Positions 26,996 to 35,411 of a stretch of DNA of 64,000 nucleotides are shown here, piece after piece. The notes under the pieces were generated by a model. It made no database searches. It had not been told where the DNA came from and worked only from the letters and a program-made list of their open reading frames with translations. Made by a program: the position numbers and the translations under genes. Where the stretch lies: the NCBI RefSeq assembly GCF_041361345.1, contig NZ_JBGKAD010000001.1:2418001-2482000 (forward strand), written 5' to 3'. This stretch comes from Halobaculum sp. MBLA0147. Lineage in GTDB: Archaea > Halobacteriota > Halobacteria > Halobacteriales > Haloferacaceae. Each line of letters begins with the position of its first letter. Position 1 is the first letter of the stretch.

Positions 26996-27077
26996 ACCGC
27001 CGTTGGGGCCCGCGAGGATTTCAGCGTTCGGGGTTCGGTGTCTGGACCACATCCGCCGGTCCCCTGTGTCCCCTGGC

Positions 27078-27124
27078 GTGTTTCGATCCGTGTTTCGGGG
27101 GAAAGTACTTGTACACCGAAACAC
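27078..27124 (-). promoter_or_regulatory. Clustered GTGTTTCG boxes at a promoter
   Basis: Two direct copies (27078-27085 and 27090-27097) and one inverted copy (27117-27124) of GTGTTTCG surround AAAGTACTTGTACA. The second and third copies form an inverted repeat with extended arms GTGTTTCGG and CCGAAACAC. It is most likely the control region for the leftward gene starting at 26995, with a leader of about 80 nt. The regulator is unknown. Confidence 0.4.
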
Positions 27125-27170
27125 GATGTTACCGTGTCGGTAAGGCCGTGAGAGGGAGATGACCTCGCAC

Positions 27171-27187
27171 AGGTGAGAAAATCACCT
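27171..27187 (-). terminator. Small hairpin downstream of the DUF3800-like gene
   Basis: AGGTGA (27171-27176) pairs with TCACCT (27182-27187). On the minus strand the loop contains TTTT. It lies about 65 bp after the stop of the leftward DUF3800-like gene, so a terminator or mRNA-end role is possible. Confidence 0.3.
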
Positions 27188-27251
27188 CGTCCGGCTACGT
27201 TCGACCCTCTCGACGACGAACGTGGTTACGGGCTGGCGGGTGGGAGCCCGA

Positions 27252-27911
27252 TCACGGCTCGACTTCGTACACGTGCAGTCGCAACTCGAACTCGTCCAGT
27301 ACGTGCCCACCACACCGAACGACGCGTTCGGAGCCGAGGCGATCCAACCATCCGGCGTCTCGCTTGTGATCCGCTGCGGCAGCACCGGCGAGACAGTCGG
27401 CGGTCTGTACCTCCTTCTCCTGCCGTGAGCCACGGAACTCCGCGGAGAGTGTCGACGAGAGTTCCTCGATACGCTCCCGAATCGCCTCCGACTGCCTCGC
27501 CGACGCGACCCGGTCGAACGTCAGTGTATCTCGTGTCGCCTCGGTGTGATCGTCCAGCCGTCGAACGAGTTCTGTGTAGGCCCGTGCGCGCAGTGCCAGG
27601 TCCCACTCGAGGTCGAAACGACCGTCGTACAACAGGTGTGCGTCGGCCAACTGGTGGAGTCCGTGAGATGTCACCGTCGCGACGCCGAACTCCAGCCGAG
27701 AGTCGGCGAGGCGCCCGAACAGTCGACGCTTCTGCTCCTGGAAGAGATCGTTCCACCTCGCCTCCGGAACGTCTCGAACGTCGTCCACCGTGCGCTTGGC
27801 GTACCTCCGGCACTCGTTCGTCTCTCCCGCCACGACGCCGGCGACGTACACCTCGCAGTTCCCGTGGATCACTCCTCTCAAATCTCCAGAGGCGTCGCCG
27901 AAGTACGGCAC
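27252..27911 (-). CDS. DUF3800-like protein
   Basis: A 219-residue protein resembling DUF3800, a predicted RNase H-fold family often found on mobile or defence islands. It begins PYFGDASGDLRG (Asp6 in the usual DESGD position). It has a central KRTVDDVRDVPEARWNDLFQEQ helix region and ends with QTADCLAGAAAADHK, the typical late acidic helix. The GTG at 27911 has a clear TATA element (AAATATTTG, 27938-27947) about 30 bp upstream. Composition is less GC-rich than its neighbours, which hints at transfer. The family call is by pattern. Confidence 0.55.
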   Translation of the reverse strand: MPYFGDASGDLRGVIHGNCEVYVAGVVAGETNECRRYAKRTVDDVRDVPEARWNDLFQEQKRRLFGRLADSRLEFGVATVTSHGLHQLADAHLLYDGRFDLEWDLALRARAYTELVRRLDDHTEATRDTLTFDRVASARQSEAIRERIEELSSTLSAEFRGSRQEKEVQTADCLAGAAAADHKRDAGWLDRLGSERVVRCGGHVLDEFELRLHVYEVEP

Positions 27912-28014
27912 GTGAGAACGGTGTGGCGGTCGCACAAATATTTCTTTCTGTCGGAAACTGTTGTCGGACCAGGCAAAGAAACTAGACGACGACGGTAGTA
28001 CTGTAAGTTTCCGA

Positions 28015-29652
28015 CTACGAGGTTGCCTCGCCGATCCGCTCCAACAGCTCGTCCGGCGTCTCCGCGGGGGCGACATCCCGGCCCCGAATCACCGCGGCTC
28101 CGTCGGGGGCGTCGTCGGCGTCGGGGACGACCACCTTCTCGTGGTCCGCGACGCGGAGCGCGGCGCGGTGGAGGTCCGAGCCGACGCCGTCGCCGACCGC
28201 GACGACCAACGGCTCCGAGAGACAGCGATCGACGGCGGCCCCGTACCCAGCCACCTGCGGCCCCATCCGCTCGGTCGCGTCGGCGAACGCCGCCAGTCCG
28301 CGCTCGGCGCGGTCGCGGTACCGGTCCGCGCCCGTCAGTGCCGCCAGATCGAGCAGCCCCTCCGCGAGCGCGACCGTCCCGTCGATGGGTCGCAACGGCC
28401 GGTCGAGCAACCCGACACCCGCGGCGGGGCCGTCGCGGAACCCGTCCTCGTCGCCCAACTCCGCGACGGCGCGGTCTGCGACGGCCGCGGCCACGTCGAC
28501 ACCCTCGCCGAGCACCTGCGCGGCGGTGGTGAACGCCCGGACGACCCGGCCGGCGTCCGACAACAGGTCGACCGGCGCGTCGTCGGCGTCGAAGTGTCGC
28601 ACTCGCCCGGCCGTCTCGGTGTCTCTCCCCGTCTCGGTGTCCGCCCCCGTCCCGATCAGCGTCTCGCGGAGGTACCGCAGTGCGCCACGTGCGTCCTCAC
28701 GCGCCTCGTCGTCGTCGGTGTACGCCGCCAGCCACAGCAGTGCGTCGGCCGCGAGCGCGTTGCCGTCGGCGTACGCCGTCAGGTCCCGGCGGTCCCCGTC
28801 CGGCCCGACGCTGCCGCCGAAGGCGTCCCCGACGCGCAACTGGTCGCGTAGGAACCCGGCGGCGCGGTCGGCGGCAGTGTGGTACGCCTCCTCGCCGGTG
28901 TAGAGGTAGCCGTGTGCGAACGTCCGCAGCAGTGCGGCGTCGTCGACGAGCAGGCGCTCGCGGTGGACGCCGCTCCAGTCGCGGCCGGCGGCGTAGCGGT
29001 AGAAGCCGCCGTCGGGGCCCTGGAGGTGTCGCCGGATCGCGTCCAGCGTCGCCACCGCGCGCTGGCGGTCGCGCTTGAGTGCGAACGCGACCGTGTCCGG
29101 CAGCGGGAACTTCGCGTCCGTCCCCCACCCGGCGAACTCCTCGTCCCACTGCCGGTCGAGTTGGCCGGCGAAGTGCCGCGGGATGGCCTCGGACAACTCC
29201 CCGGACGGGGTGTCGTTGCCGGCGAGCGCGCGCGGCACTCGCCCGGCGGCGGTCCCCTGTGCGTCCCAGCGCTCGCGGACCTTGTCGAGGATACCACGGA
29301 ACCCGTCGGGTGCGAGGTACGTCGCGCCGGTGAGGACCTCGCCGTCGGGGGTACAGAAGACGGTCGACGGAAACCCACCCATGTTGTACCGCTCGCGGAC
29401 CCGCGGCTGGCGGTCCACGTCCACCTTCACGGGGACGAATCCGTCGTCGACGTTGGCGGCGGTGCGCGGCTCGCCGAACGTCTCGGCGAGCATCTGGTGG
29501 CAGTCGTCACACCACGTCGCCGTCAGGAACAACAGCACCGGGCGGCCCGTGCGCTCGGCGATCTCGAACGGCTCCGCACCCCACTCGTGCCACTCGACGT
29601 GCGAGGTGTCGACCGGCTCGTCGTCGCGTGTCGCGTCGTCGGTCACACCCAC
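28015..29652 (-). CDS. Thioredoxin-domain DUF255 (YyaL/SSP411-like) protein
   Basis: A 545-residue protein. Residues 15-130 form a thioredoxin-like DUF255 domain with WCDDCHQM (about 47-54), YNMGGFPSTVF (cis-Pro) and VKVDVDRQP. Residues 180-490 form an (alpha/alpha)6 barrel of the N-acylglucosamine epimerase type (GGFYRYAAGRDW, ERLLVDDAALLRTFAHGY, DLTAYADGNALAADALLWL). It is shorter than the usual 680-residue YyaL proteins. GTG at 29652 (a second GTG at 29646 is equally possible) follows a GGTTTAC promoter patch. Function is unknown beyond a redox-linked role. Confidence 0.85.
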   Translation of the reverse strand: MGVTDDATRDDEPVDTSHVEWHEWGAEPFEIAERTGRPVLLFLTATWCDDCHQMLAETFGEPRTAANVDDGFVPVKVDVDRQPRVRERYNMGGFPSTVFCTPDGEVLTGATYLAPDGFRGILDKVRERWDAQGTAAGRVPRALAGNDTPSGELSEAIPRHFAGQLDRQWDEEFAGWGTDAKFPLPDTVAFALKRDRQRAVATLDAIRRHLQGPDGGFYRYAAGRDWSGVHRERLLVDDAALLRTFAHGYLYTGEEAYHTAADRAAGFLRDQLRVGDAFGGSVGPDGDRRDLTAYADGNALAADALLWLAAYTDDDEAREDARGALRYLRETLIGTGADTETGRDTETAGRVRHFDADDAPVDLLSDAGRVVRAFTTAAQVLGEGVDVAAAVADRAVAELGDEDGFRDGPAAGVGLLDRPLRPIDGTVALAEGLLDLAALTGADRYRDRAERGLAAFADATERMGPQVAGYGAAVDRCLSEPLVVAVGDGVGSDLHRAALRVADHEKVVVPDADDAPDGAAVIRGRDVAPAETPDELLERIGEATS

Positions 29653-29680
29653 ACTCCGTGTGCCGGGCGCGTAAACCTCG

Positions 29681-29750
29681 CGTTCTCTCGTGTCCGCCGA
29701 CGGAGAGACGCTGCGCGTTCTCTCACGTCACCCGGCGGAGAGACGCTGGA
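29681..29750. repeat. 35-bp direct repeat
   Basis: Two units with a 35-bp period (cgttctctc at 29681 and 29716; cggagagacgctg at 29701 and 29736) lie in the divergent gap between the DUF255 gene and fxsA, next to the fxsA promoter patch GGCTATACGC. Confidence 0.6.
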
Positions 29751-29784
29751 AAAGGGCTATACGCGTCGGCGAGAACCGTGGTGT

Positions 29785-30393
29785 ATGGTCAGATGGCGGT
29801 ACGTGCTCGCGGCGCTGTTGTTGGTGCCGCTCGTCGACGCCACCCTGCTCGTGTTCGTCGCCGGCGAGATCGGCGGCGTCACGACCGTCCTCCTGGTGGT
29901 GTTGACCGGACTCCTCGGGATGCTCCTCGTCCGCGCGGAGGGACGCCACACTCTCCGGAAACTCCGCCGTGCGGTCGGGCGCGGGGAGCCACCCACCGAC
30001 CAGTTGCTGGACGGGGCGTTCCTGATCGCCGCGGGGGCGTTCCTGCTCACGCCGGGGCTCGTGACGGACGTGCTCGGGTTCCTGTTCGCGCTCCCACCGA
30101 CGCGGTACCCGGCTCGCGAGGCGCTGAAGCGGTACGTCGTGGTGCCGTACCTCGACGAGCAGACCGGCGGCTTCGCCACCGGGAACGTCTACGTCGGCGG
30201 CTTCCCGGGCGGCGGCGACCGCGAGGACGGCGGTCTCGGTGGCGTCGGGACGGACGGCGGCGGCCCGTTCGGCGGGAGCGGCGACTCCGGCGGTCCCTTC
30301 GGCGGCGACGGCGGTCCCTTCGACGACGCCGACGACGAGCGGACGGACGACGACACGGTCGACGTGCGCGACGACGAGTACAGCGTGAAGTGA
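29785..30393 (+). CDS. fxsA: FxsA-family membrane protein
   Basis: A 202-residue protein. The FxsA domain occupies residues 1-115, with the [17 protein letters not shown] start, [19 protein letters not shown], and the hallmark [20 protein letters not shown] (about 77-96) before [14 protein letters not shown]. The C-terminal 70 residues are a Gly/Asp/Phe-rich tail typical of the haloarchaeal version. It is an inner-membrane protein; in E. coli FxsA relieves phage exclusion by F, and its archaeal role is unknown. The ATG at 29785 lies about 25 bp after a TATA-like CTATAC. Confidence 0.85.
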   Translation: MVRWRYVLAALLLVPLVDATLLVFVAGEIGGVTTVLLVVLTGLLGMLLVRAEGRHTLRKLRRAVGRGEPPTDQLLDGAFLIAAGAFLLTPGLVTDVLGFLFALPPTRYPAREALKRYVVVPYLDEQTGGFATGNVYVGGFPGGGDREDGGLGGVGTDGGGPFGGSGDSGGPFGGDGGPFDDADDERTDDDTVDVRDDEYSVK

Positions 30394-30465
30394 CGCGGGG
30401 TCGGAGCGGTCTGTCTCCGTTGAAGCGACGTTCTCACCGGCGCGACGCTTCTGGCGGCGCACCCG

Positions 30466-30555
30466 ACCGCGACCGCACCGACCCCTCGAGCCTACACCGC
30501 GACCGCGCCGACTCCCTGGGACTCCACCGCGACCGCACCGCTGCCCGCTCGACAC
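30466..30555. repeat. 30-bp degenerate repeat before trpC
   Basis: The motif accgcgaccgcaccg recurs at exactly 30-bp spacing (30466, 30496 and 30526) in the gap between fxsA and trpC. The spacing equals that of the 14331-14540 repeat although the sequence differs. Confidence 0.6.
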
Positions 30556-30560
30556 AACGC

Positions 30561-30592
30561 TTTTGTACAGATACGCCCATCGGTGTACACGG
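30561..30592 (+). promoter_or_regulatory. trp promoter with paired TGTACA boxes
   Basis: Two palindromic TGTACA hexamers lie at 30564-30569 and 30584-30589, exactly 20 bp apart. The first overlaps the TATA-like CTTTTGTAC; the second ends 3 bp before the trpC ATG. TGTACA is the TRP-box core bound by TrpY in Methanothermobacter, so this is a candidate tryptophan-responsive operator. Confidence 0.5.
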
Positions 30593-31543
30593 ATGAACAC
30601 GACAGGGGAGCTCGCGCCGGCGGTCGCGTCGATCCTCGACGCGGCGGCCGACCGCGGGACGGCGGACGAGCGCGTCGCGGCGGACGCACGGTCGTTCCCG
30701 GACGCGGTCGCGGCGGCGGAGGCGGACGGCCGGGTCCCGGTCGTCGCGGAGGTGAAACCGACCAGTCCGACCACGGACGGCGAGCGCGTCGCCGACCCGG
30801 CGACGCTGGCCGAGGGGATGGTCGCCGGCGGTGCGACGGCGATCTCCGTGTTGACCGAGCCGGACCACTTCGGCGGATCGGCGGCGGCGCTGGCGGCCGT
30901 CCGCGAGGCCGTCGACGTGCCGGTGCTCCGGAAGGACTTCCTGTTGCGCGAGGCGCAACTGGACATCGTCGCGGCGGATCTGGTGTTGTTGATCGCGCGG
31001 TTCCTCGGCCCGGAGCCGGACGCGGCGGGCCACGGTGCCGACGACCTCTCGACGATGGTCGCGGCCGTCCGCGACCGCGGAATGGAGCCGCTCGTCGAGG
31101 TCCACTCCGAGGCGGAACTCGAGGCGGCCGTCGACGCCGGCGCCCGCGTGATCGGGGTCAACAACCGCGACCTCGCGCGGCTGGAGGTCGACCTGGAGAC
31201 GTTCGAGCGCGTCGCGCCGGCGGCACCCGACGACGTGACTCTGCTCGCGGAGAGCGGGCTCGCCACGGCCGCCGACGCCCGCCGGATGCGGGCGGCCGGC
31301 GCCGACGGACTCCTGATCGGCTCCGCGATCATGGAGGGTGTCGCCTCCGGCAACGAAGACGGCGTCGTCGGAGACGACGAAGCGGGCGTCGCCTCCGGCG
31401 AGGAGAGTGACCTCGACGCCGGTGAGAAGACAGAGAGCGTCGCCGAGCGGGTCGCGACGAACACCCGGCGATTTACGACGGCGGAGTCCCAGGAGACGGA
31501 CGTGACGACCGACACCACGGACGCGACGGAGGTGGACCGATGA
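30593..31543 (+). CDS. trpC: Indole-3-glycerol phosphate synthase
   Basis: A 316-residue TIM-barrel enzyme forming indole-3-glycerol phosphate from CdRP in tryptophan synthesis. It shows [14 protein letters not shown] (the general-acid Lys, with Thr-Ser-Pro for the phosphate loop), [25 protein letters not shown] and [13 protein letters not shown]. An acidic low-complexity insert (about residues 245-285) lies between the barrel's last strand and the terminal helix. The ATG at 30593 lies 3 bp after the second TGTACA box. It overlaps trpB by 4 bp (ATGA). Confidence 0.95.
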   Translation: MNTTGELAPAVASILDAAADRGTADERVAADARSFPDAVAAAEADGRVPVVAEVKPTSPTTDGERVADPATLAEGMVAGGATAISVLTEPDHFGGSAAALAAVREAVDVPVLRKDFLLREAQLDIVAADLVLLIARFLGPEPDAAGHGADDLSTMVAAVRDRGMEPLVEVHSEAELEAAVDAGARVIGVNNRDLARLEVDLETFERVAPAAPDDVTLLAESGLATAADARRMRAAGADGLLIGSAIMEGVASGNEDGVVGDDEAGVASGEESDLDAGEKTESVAERVATNTRRFTTAESQETDVTTDTTDATEVDR

Positions 31544-32841
31544 GCGACGCCGAACGGACCGGTCCCAGCGGGATCGACGGCGACGGGATCGAACCCGGCC
31601 GGTCGAGCGCGGACGGGAAGTTCGGCCCGTACGGCGGTCAGTACGTCCCCGAGGCGCTGATGCCGGCGATCCGCGAACTCGAAGACGCCTACGAGCGGTA
31701 CGTCCTGAACAACGAGGACGGGTTCGTCGACGAGTTCCGGCGCCGCATCGAGGACTTCGGCGGCCGGCCGACCCCGCTGCAGTACGCCGAGAACCTCTCG
31801 GCGCGGTACGACACGGACGTGTACCTCAAACGCGAGGACCTGCTCCACGGCGGCGCCCACAAGCTGAACAACGCCCTCGGCCAGGTGTTGCTGGCGAAGT
31901 ACATGGGCAAAGAGCGGATCATCGCCGAGACCGGCGCGGGCCAACACGGCACCGCGACGGCGATGGCGGCGGCCCACCTCGACATGCCCTGTGAGATCTA
32001 CATGGGCGAACGCGACATCACGCGCCAGCGGCCCAACGTCTTCCGGATGAAGCTCAACGGCGCGGAGGTCGTGCCGGTGACGACCGGCCGCGGGACGCTG
32101 AAGGAGGCCATCTCCGAGACGATGCGCGACTGGGCGACGACGGTCGAGGAGACCCACTACGTGATCGGCTCCATCGTCGGCCCGCACCCGTTCCCGACGA
32201 TGGTGCGGGACTTCCACGCGTTGATCTCCGAGGAGGCGCGGGCACAACTCCACGAGCGAGCGGGCCAGTTGCCCGACGCGGTGTTGGCGTGTGCCGGCGG
32301 CGGCTCGAACACGATGGGCACTTTCCACCACTTCGTCGACGACGAGGACGTGGGGCTGTACGCCGTCGAGGCGGGCGGCTCTTCGCTGGCGGTCGACGAG
32401 GAGGAGGGTGTCGCCCCCAACTCGGCGTCGCTGTCGACGGGGACGGAGGGTGTCCTCCACGGCGCGCGGACGAAACTGCTGCAGGACGGCGACGGCCAGA
32501 TCGTCGAGAGCCACTCCGTCTCCTCGGGGTTGGACTACGCCGGCGTCGGGCCGGAGTTGGCCCACCTCGTCGACGAGGGGCGCGTCCAGCCGGTGAACGT
32601 CGACGACGACGCCGCCCTCGAAGGGTTCCACCGCCTCTCCCAGCGGGAGGGAATCATCCCGGCGTTGGAGACCGCCCACGCGTTCGGCTACCTGGAGGAA
32701 CACCACGACGACCTGGGTGACGTGGTCGTCGTCAACGTCTCCGGGCGCGGGGACAAGGACCTCGCGGCGGCGCTGGAGGAGACGGAACAGCGCGACCTGT
32801 CGAACGCGCCGGACATGGGCGAGTTCTCCGGAGGGATGTGA
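31540..32841 (+). CDS. trpB: Tryptophan synthase beta chain
   Basis: A 433-residue PLP enzyme that condenses indole with serine. [13 protein letters not shown] contains the Schiff-base lysine (about 108), [13 protein letters not shown] the catalytic Glu and substrate loop, [10 protein letters not shown] the phosphate-binding glycines, and [14 protein letters not shown] the COMM-domain region. It is TrpB1-type by length and motifs. It overlaps trpC by 4 bp and trpA by 1 bp, a tightly coupled order that supports alpha2beta2 assembly. Confidence 0.97.
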   Translation: MSDAERTGPSGIDGDGIEPGRSSADGKFGPYGGQYVPEALMPAIRELEDAYERYVLNNEDGFVDEFRRRIEDFGGRPTPLQYAENLSARYDTDVYLKREDLLHGGAHKLNNALGQVLLAKYMGKERIIAETGAGQHGTATAMAAAHLDMPCEIYMGERDITRQRPNVFRMKLNGAEVVPVTTGRGTLKEAISETMRDWATTVEETHYVIGSIVGPHPFPTMVRDFHALISEEARAQLHERAGQLPDAVLACAGGGSNTMGTFHHFVDDEDVGLYAVEAGGSSLAVDEEEGVAPNSASLSTGTEGVLHGARTKLLQDGDGQIVESHSVSSGLDYAGVGPELAHLVDEGRVQPVNVDDDAALEGFHRLSQREGIIPALETAHAFGYLEEHHDDLGDVVVVNVSGRGDKDLAAALEETEQRDLSNAPDMGEFSGGM

Positions 32842-33698
32842 TGTCGGGGAGTGACCTCGCGACGGCGTTCGCGGCCGACGACCCGGCGTTCGTCCCGTAC
32901 CTCGCGGTCGGGGACCCGAGCTACGAGGCCTCGCAGGCGTACGTCGAGGCGCTCGCGGAGGGCGGTGCCGACGCGATCGAACTCGGCTTACCGTTCTCGG
33001 AGCCGATCGCGGAGGGCCCGACGATCCAGGAGGCGATCGTCCGGGCACTGGACGCCGGGATGACGCCAGAACGGTTCTTCGAGTTCGTCGAGGACCTCGA
33101 CGTGGACGTGCCGCTCGTCTGTATGACCTACTACAACCTGCTGTACCAGTACGGCGAGGTCGACGAGGGCGAACGGCGCCCGCGGCCGTTCGTCGAGCGG
33201 GCCGCCGAGGCCGGGATCTCCGGGTTCGTCGTGCCGGACCTGCCGGCCGAGGAGGCGGGGCCGCTGCGGGAGGCGTGCGACGAGTTCGGGCTGGACTTGA
33301 TTTCGATCGTCGCGCCGACGACGGAGGACGAGCGACTGGAGCGACTCGTCGACGTGTCGTCGGGCTACCTCTACGTCCAGGCGCGACTGGGTGTGACGGG
33401 GACGGACGTGGGTGCCGCCGACCGCACCGCCGAGTCGCTGGAGCGACTCGCAGAGTACGACCTGCCGAAGGCGGTCGGGTTCGGGATCGACGGCGGCGAG
33501 AAGGCGGCGGACGTGATCGAGGCGGGCGCCGACGGGATCATCGTCGGCTCCGCGCTGGTCGAGATCGTCGCCGACGGCCACGAGCGCGACCGGTCGACGG
33601 CGGCGGTCGCGGCCGACCTCGAGGAGTTGGCACGGGAACTGAAGACGGGGGCGCGTCGTGGCTACGAGCGACGCGTGCCGCGACCCGAAGGATCTTGA
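32841..33698 (+). CDS. trpA: Tryptophan synthase alpha chain
   Basis: A 285-residue TIM barrel that releases indole from indole-3-glycerol phosphate. [18 protein letters not shown] holds the catalytic Glu (residue 49 in Salmonella), but the second catalytic position, Asp60 in the bacterial enzyme, is Glu here. LGVTGTD and GFGID follow. The start is ATG 32841, which overlaps the trpB stop; an upstream in-frame GTG at 32838 would add one residue. A 52-bp gap separates it from the aldolase gene. Confidence 0.95.
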   Translation: MSGSDLATAFAADDPAFVPYLAVGDPSYEASQAYVEALAEGGADAIELGLPFSEPIAEGPTIQEAIVRALDAGMTPERFFEFVEDLDVDVPLVCMTYYNLLYQYGEVDEGERRPRPFVERAAEAGISGFVVPDLPAEEAGPLREACDEFGLDLISIVAPTTEDERLERLVDVSSGYLYVQARLGVTGTDVGAADRTAESLERLAEYDLPKAVGFGIDGGEKAADVIEAGADGIIVGSALVEIVADGHERDRSTAAVAADLEELARELKTGARRGYERRVPRPEGS

Positions 33699-33750
33699 GG
33701 CCGACTCGTCCGCAAGGAACTTCCGGTCGCTCGCACGACGGAGAGACACT

Positions 33751-34551
33751 GTGACACACGCCGGACTCGACGCACGACTGGACCGGATCTCCACGGACGG
33801 GCGGTACCTGATCGTCCCGATGGACCACGGGATCACGCTCGGTGCCGTGACGGGCTTGAAGGACATCGAGGGGACGATCGACGCCGTCACGCGCGGCGGT
33901 GCCGACGCCGTGTTGACCCAGCGCGGGATCGCGCCGCGGGTCCACGGCAACGCGAACGGTGCGGGGTACGTCGCGCACCTGAACGCCTCGACGGCCATCG
34001 GGCCGGACAGCAACGACAAGCGCCAGACCGGGACGGTCGTCGACGCCATCCGTGCGGGCGCGGACGCGGTGTCGATGCACATCAACGTCGGCTCCGACTA
34101 CGAGCGCGAGCAGCTCAAGTTCCTCTCGGAGTTGACGAGCGAGGCGGCCGGCTACGGCGTGCCGACGCTGGCGATGGCGTACGCCCGCGGCGCGAACCTG
34201 ACCGGCGAGGACCCCGAACACGACCCCGAGTACCTGGGCCACGCAGTCCGGCTGGCCGAGGAGGTCGGCGCGGACGTGGTGAAGACCGCCTACTCGGGCG
34301 ACCCGGAGACGTTCGAACACGTCTGTGAGTCGACGGCGCTGCCGGTGGTCATCGCCGGTGGGTCGCCGTCGGGCGACCGCGCGACGCTGGAGGCGGTCCG
34401 CGGCGCGATGGACGCCGGTGCGGCGGGTGTCTCGATGGGGCGGTCGATCTTCCAACACGACGACCCCGAGGCGATCACCCGCGCCGTCTCCGCGGTGGTC
34501 CACGAGGACGCCGACGCCGAGGACGCGCTCCACGGCGCCGAACTGCTGTAA
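33751..34551 (+). CDS. 2-amino-3,7-dideoxy-D-threo-hept-6-ulosonate synthase
   Basis: A 266-residue class I aldolase of the FBA/DhnA group. YLIVPMDHGITLG, AVLTQRGIAPR, HINVGSD and a late KTAYSGDPE (Schiff-base lysine) plus GRSIFQHDDP identify it. In archaea lacking DAHP synthase this enzyme starts the alternative shikimate route (ADH synthase). Its position straight after trpCBA therefore links entry to and exit from aromatic biosynthesis. A simple fructose-bisphosphate aldolase is the alternative. GTG at 33751. The usual partner, dehydroquinate synthase II, is not adjacent. Confidence 0.85.
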   Translation: MTHAGLDARLDRISTDGRYLIVPMDHGITLGAVTGLKDIEGTIDAVTRGGADAVLTQRGIAPRVHGNANGAGYVAHLNASTAIGPDSNDKRQTGTVVDAIRAGADAVSMHINVGSDYEREQLKFLSELTSEAAGYGVPTLAMAYARGANLTGEDPEHDPEYLGHAVRLAEEVGADVVKTAYSGDPETFEHVCESTALPVVIAGGSPSGDRATLEAVRGAMDAGAAGVSMGRSIFQHDDPEAITRAVSAVVHEDADAEDALHGAELL

Positions 34552-34736
34552 CTCCAGGCCGCGTCTCGGTCGAGTCCGGACGCCGACCCGCTGTGCCCCA
34601 GTCGCCGACCCGTGCGATCTGACCTTCTGTCGACTTCTCTCTCGCCAGTGTCTCACGGCCAATTGCAACGCCGAACGGCACGAGAGATGACTCCGCTGGA
34701 CCACCGAGCGCCGTGCTCGCGCGCCGCGAGCTATCC

Positions 34737-34764
34737 TGTCCCACGCTAGGGGACACATTGATTA
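34737..34764 (+). promoter_or_regulatory. Promoter with inverted repeat before hsp20
   Basis: The inverted repeat TGTCCC (34737-34742) / GGGACA (34750-34755) sits just upstream of a TATA-like ATTGATTAG (34757-34765), which is about 28 bp before the ATG at 34788. The position over the BRE suggests an operator for a heat-shock repressor; the regulator is not known. Confidence 0.4.
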
Positions 34765-34787
34765 GCTCGTCCGACGTACGTTCGGGT

Positions 34788-35225
34788 ATGTCCCGACGGA
34801 ACCCGATCGACGACATCGAGCAGGTGTTCGAGCGGATGAACCGCGAACTCGCCAACATCGGCGAGGGATTCGAGCCGCGCGGCCGCGGCGGCGTGAACGT
34901 CGACGTGCTCTCGCGCGACGGCGAGATCGTCGTCGTCGCCGACCTCCCCGGCTTCACGAGCGAGGACATCGACGTGTCGCTGGTCGACCGGGAGTTGACG
35001 ATCACTGCCGAGGCGAGCGACGAGACGGAGACGGCCGTCGACGACGAGTCCGTCCAGGTCCACCGCCGCGAGCGCCACGCCCGCTCCGTCGAGCGGCGAC
35101 TCCGACTCCCCGAGGACGTGGTCGAGGCCGAGACGACCGCCGAGTACGAGCACGGCGTCCTGACGGTGACGCTCCCGACACTCGAGAGCGAGACCGTCGA
35201 GGGCACCACCATCGACGTGAACTGA
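34788..35225 (+). CDS. Hsp20/alpha-crystallin small heat-shock protein
   Basis: A 145-residue sHSP. The crystallin domain (about residues 38-138) includes VNVDVLSRDGEIVVVADLPG, EDIDVSLVDRELTITAEA, RRERHARSVERRLRLPEDV and EYEHGVLTVTLPT. An N-terminal amphipathic arm (DDIEQVFERMNRELANIGEG) probably drives oligomerisation. ATG at 34788. It is a single gene with its own promoter and a candidate operator at 34737-34755. It is more typical of the family than the shorter copy at 2819. Confidence 0.92.
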   Translation: MSRRNPIDDIEQVFERMNRELANIGEGFEPRGRGGVNVDVLSRDGEIVVVADLPGFTSEDIDVSLVDRELTITAEASDETETAVDDESVQVHRRERHARSVERRLRLPEDVVEAETTAEYEHGVLTVTLPTLESETVEGTTIDVN

Positions 35226-35411
35226 CGACGCCAACCGAGCGGGTGACCCGAACTGGCGCCGGCCGCTCACACGCTCGCTCCGCCACGAGGTGCCTCCCCG
35301 GTCGAGAGGCGACGAGAAACTCGAATTCGAGTACCGATCTCGACGAGACCGCCGGAGAGCGGCGCGATCCGGAAAGCTACTTGCCCCGCCGGGTGGAACC
35401 GACGAGCAGAG

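Noticed and set aside
29728-33048. Minus-strand open frame of about 1100 codons
   Set aside because: Antisense to fxsA and the trp genes, with arginine/serine-rich composition and no recognisable domain.
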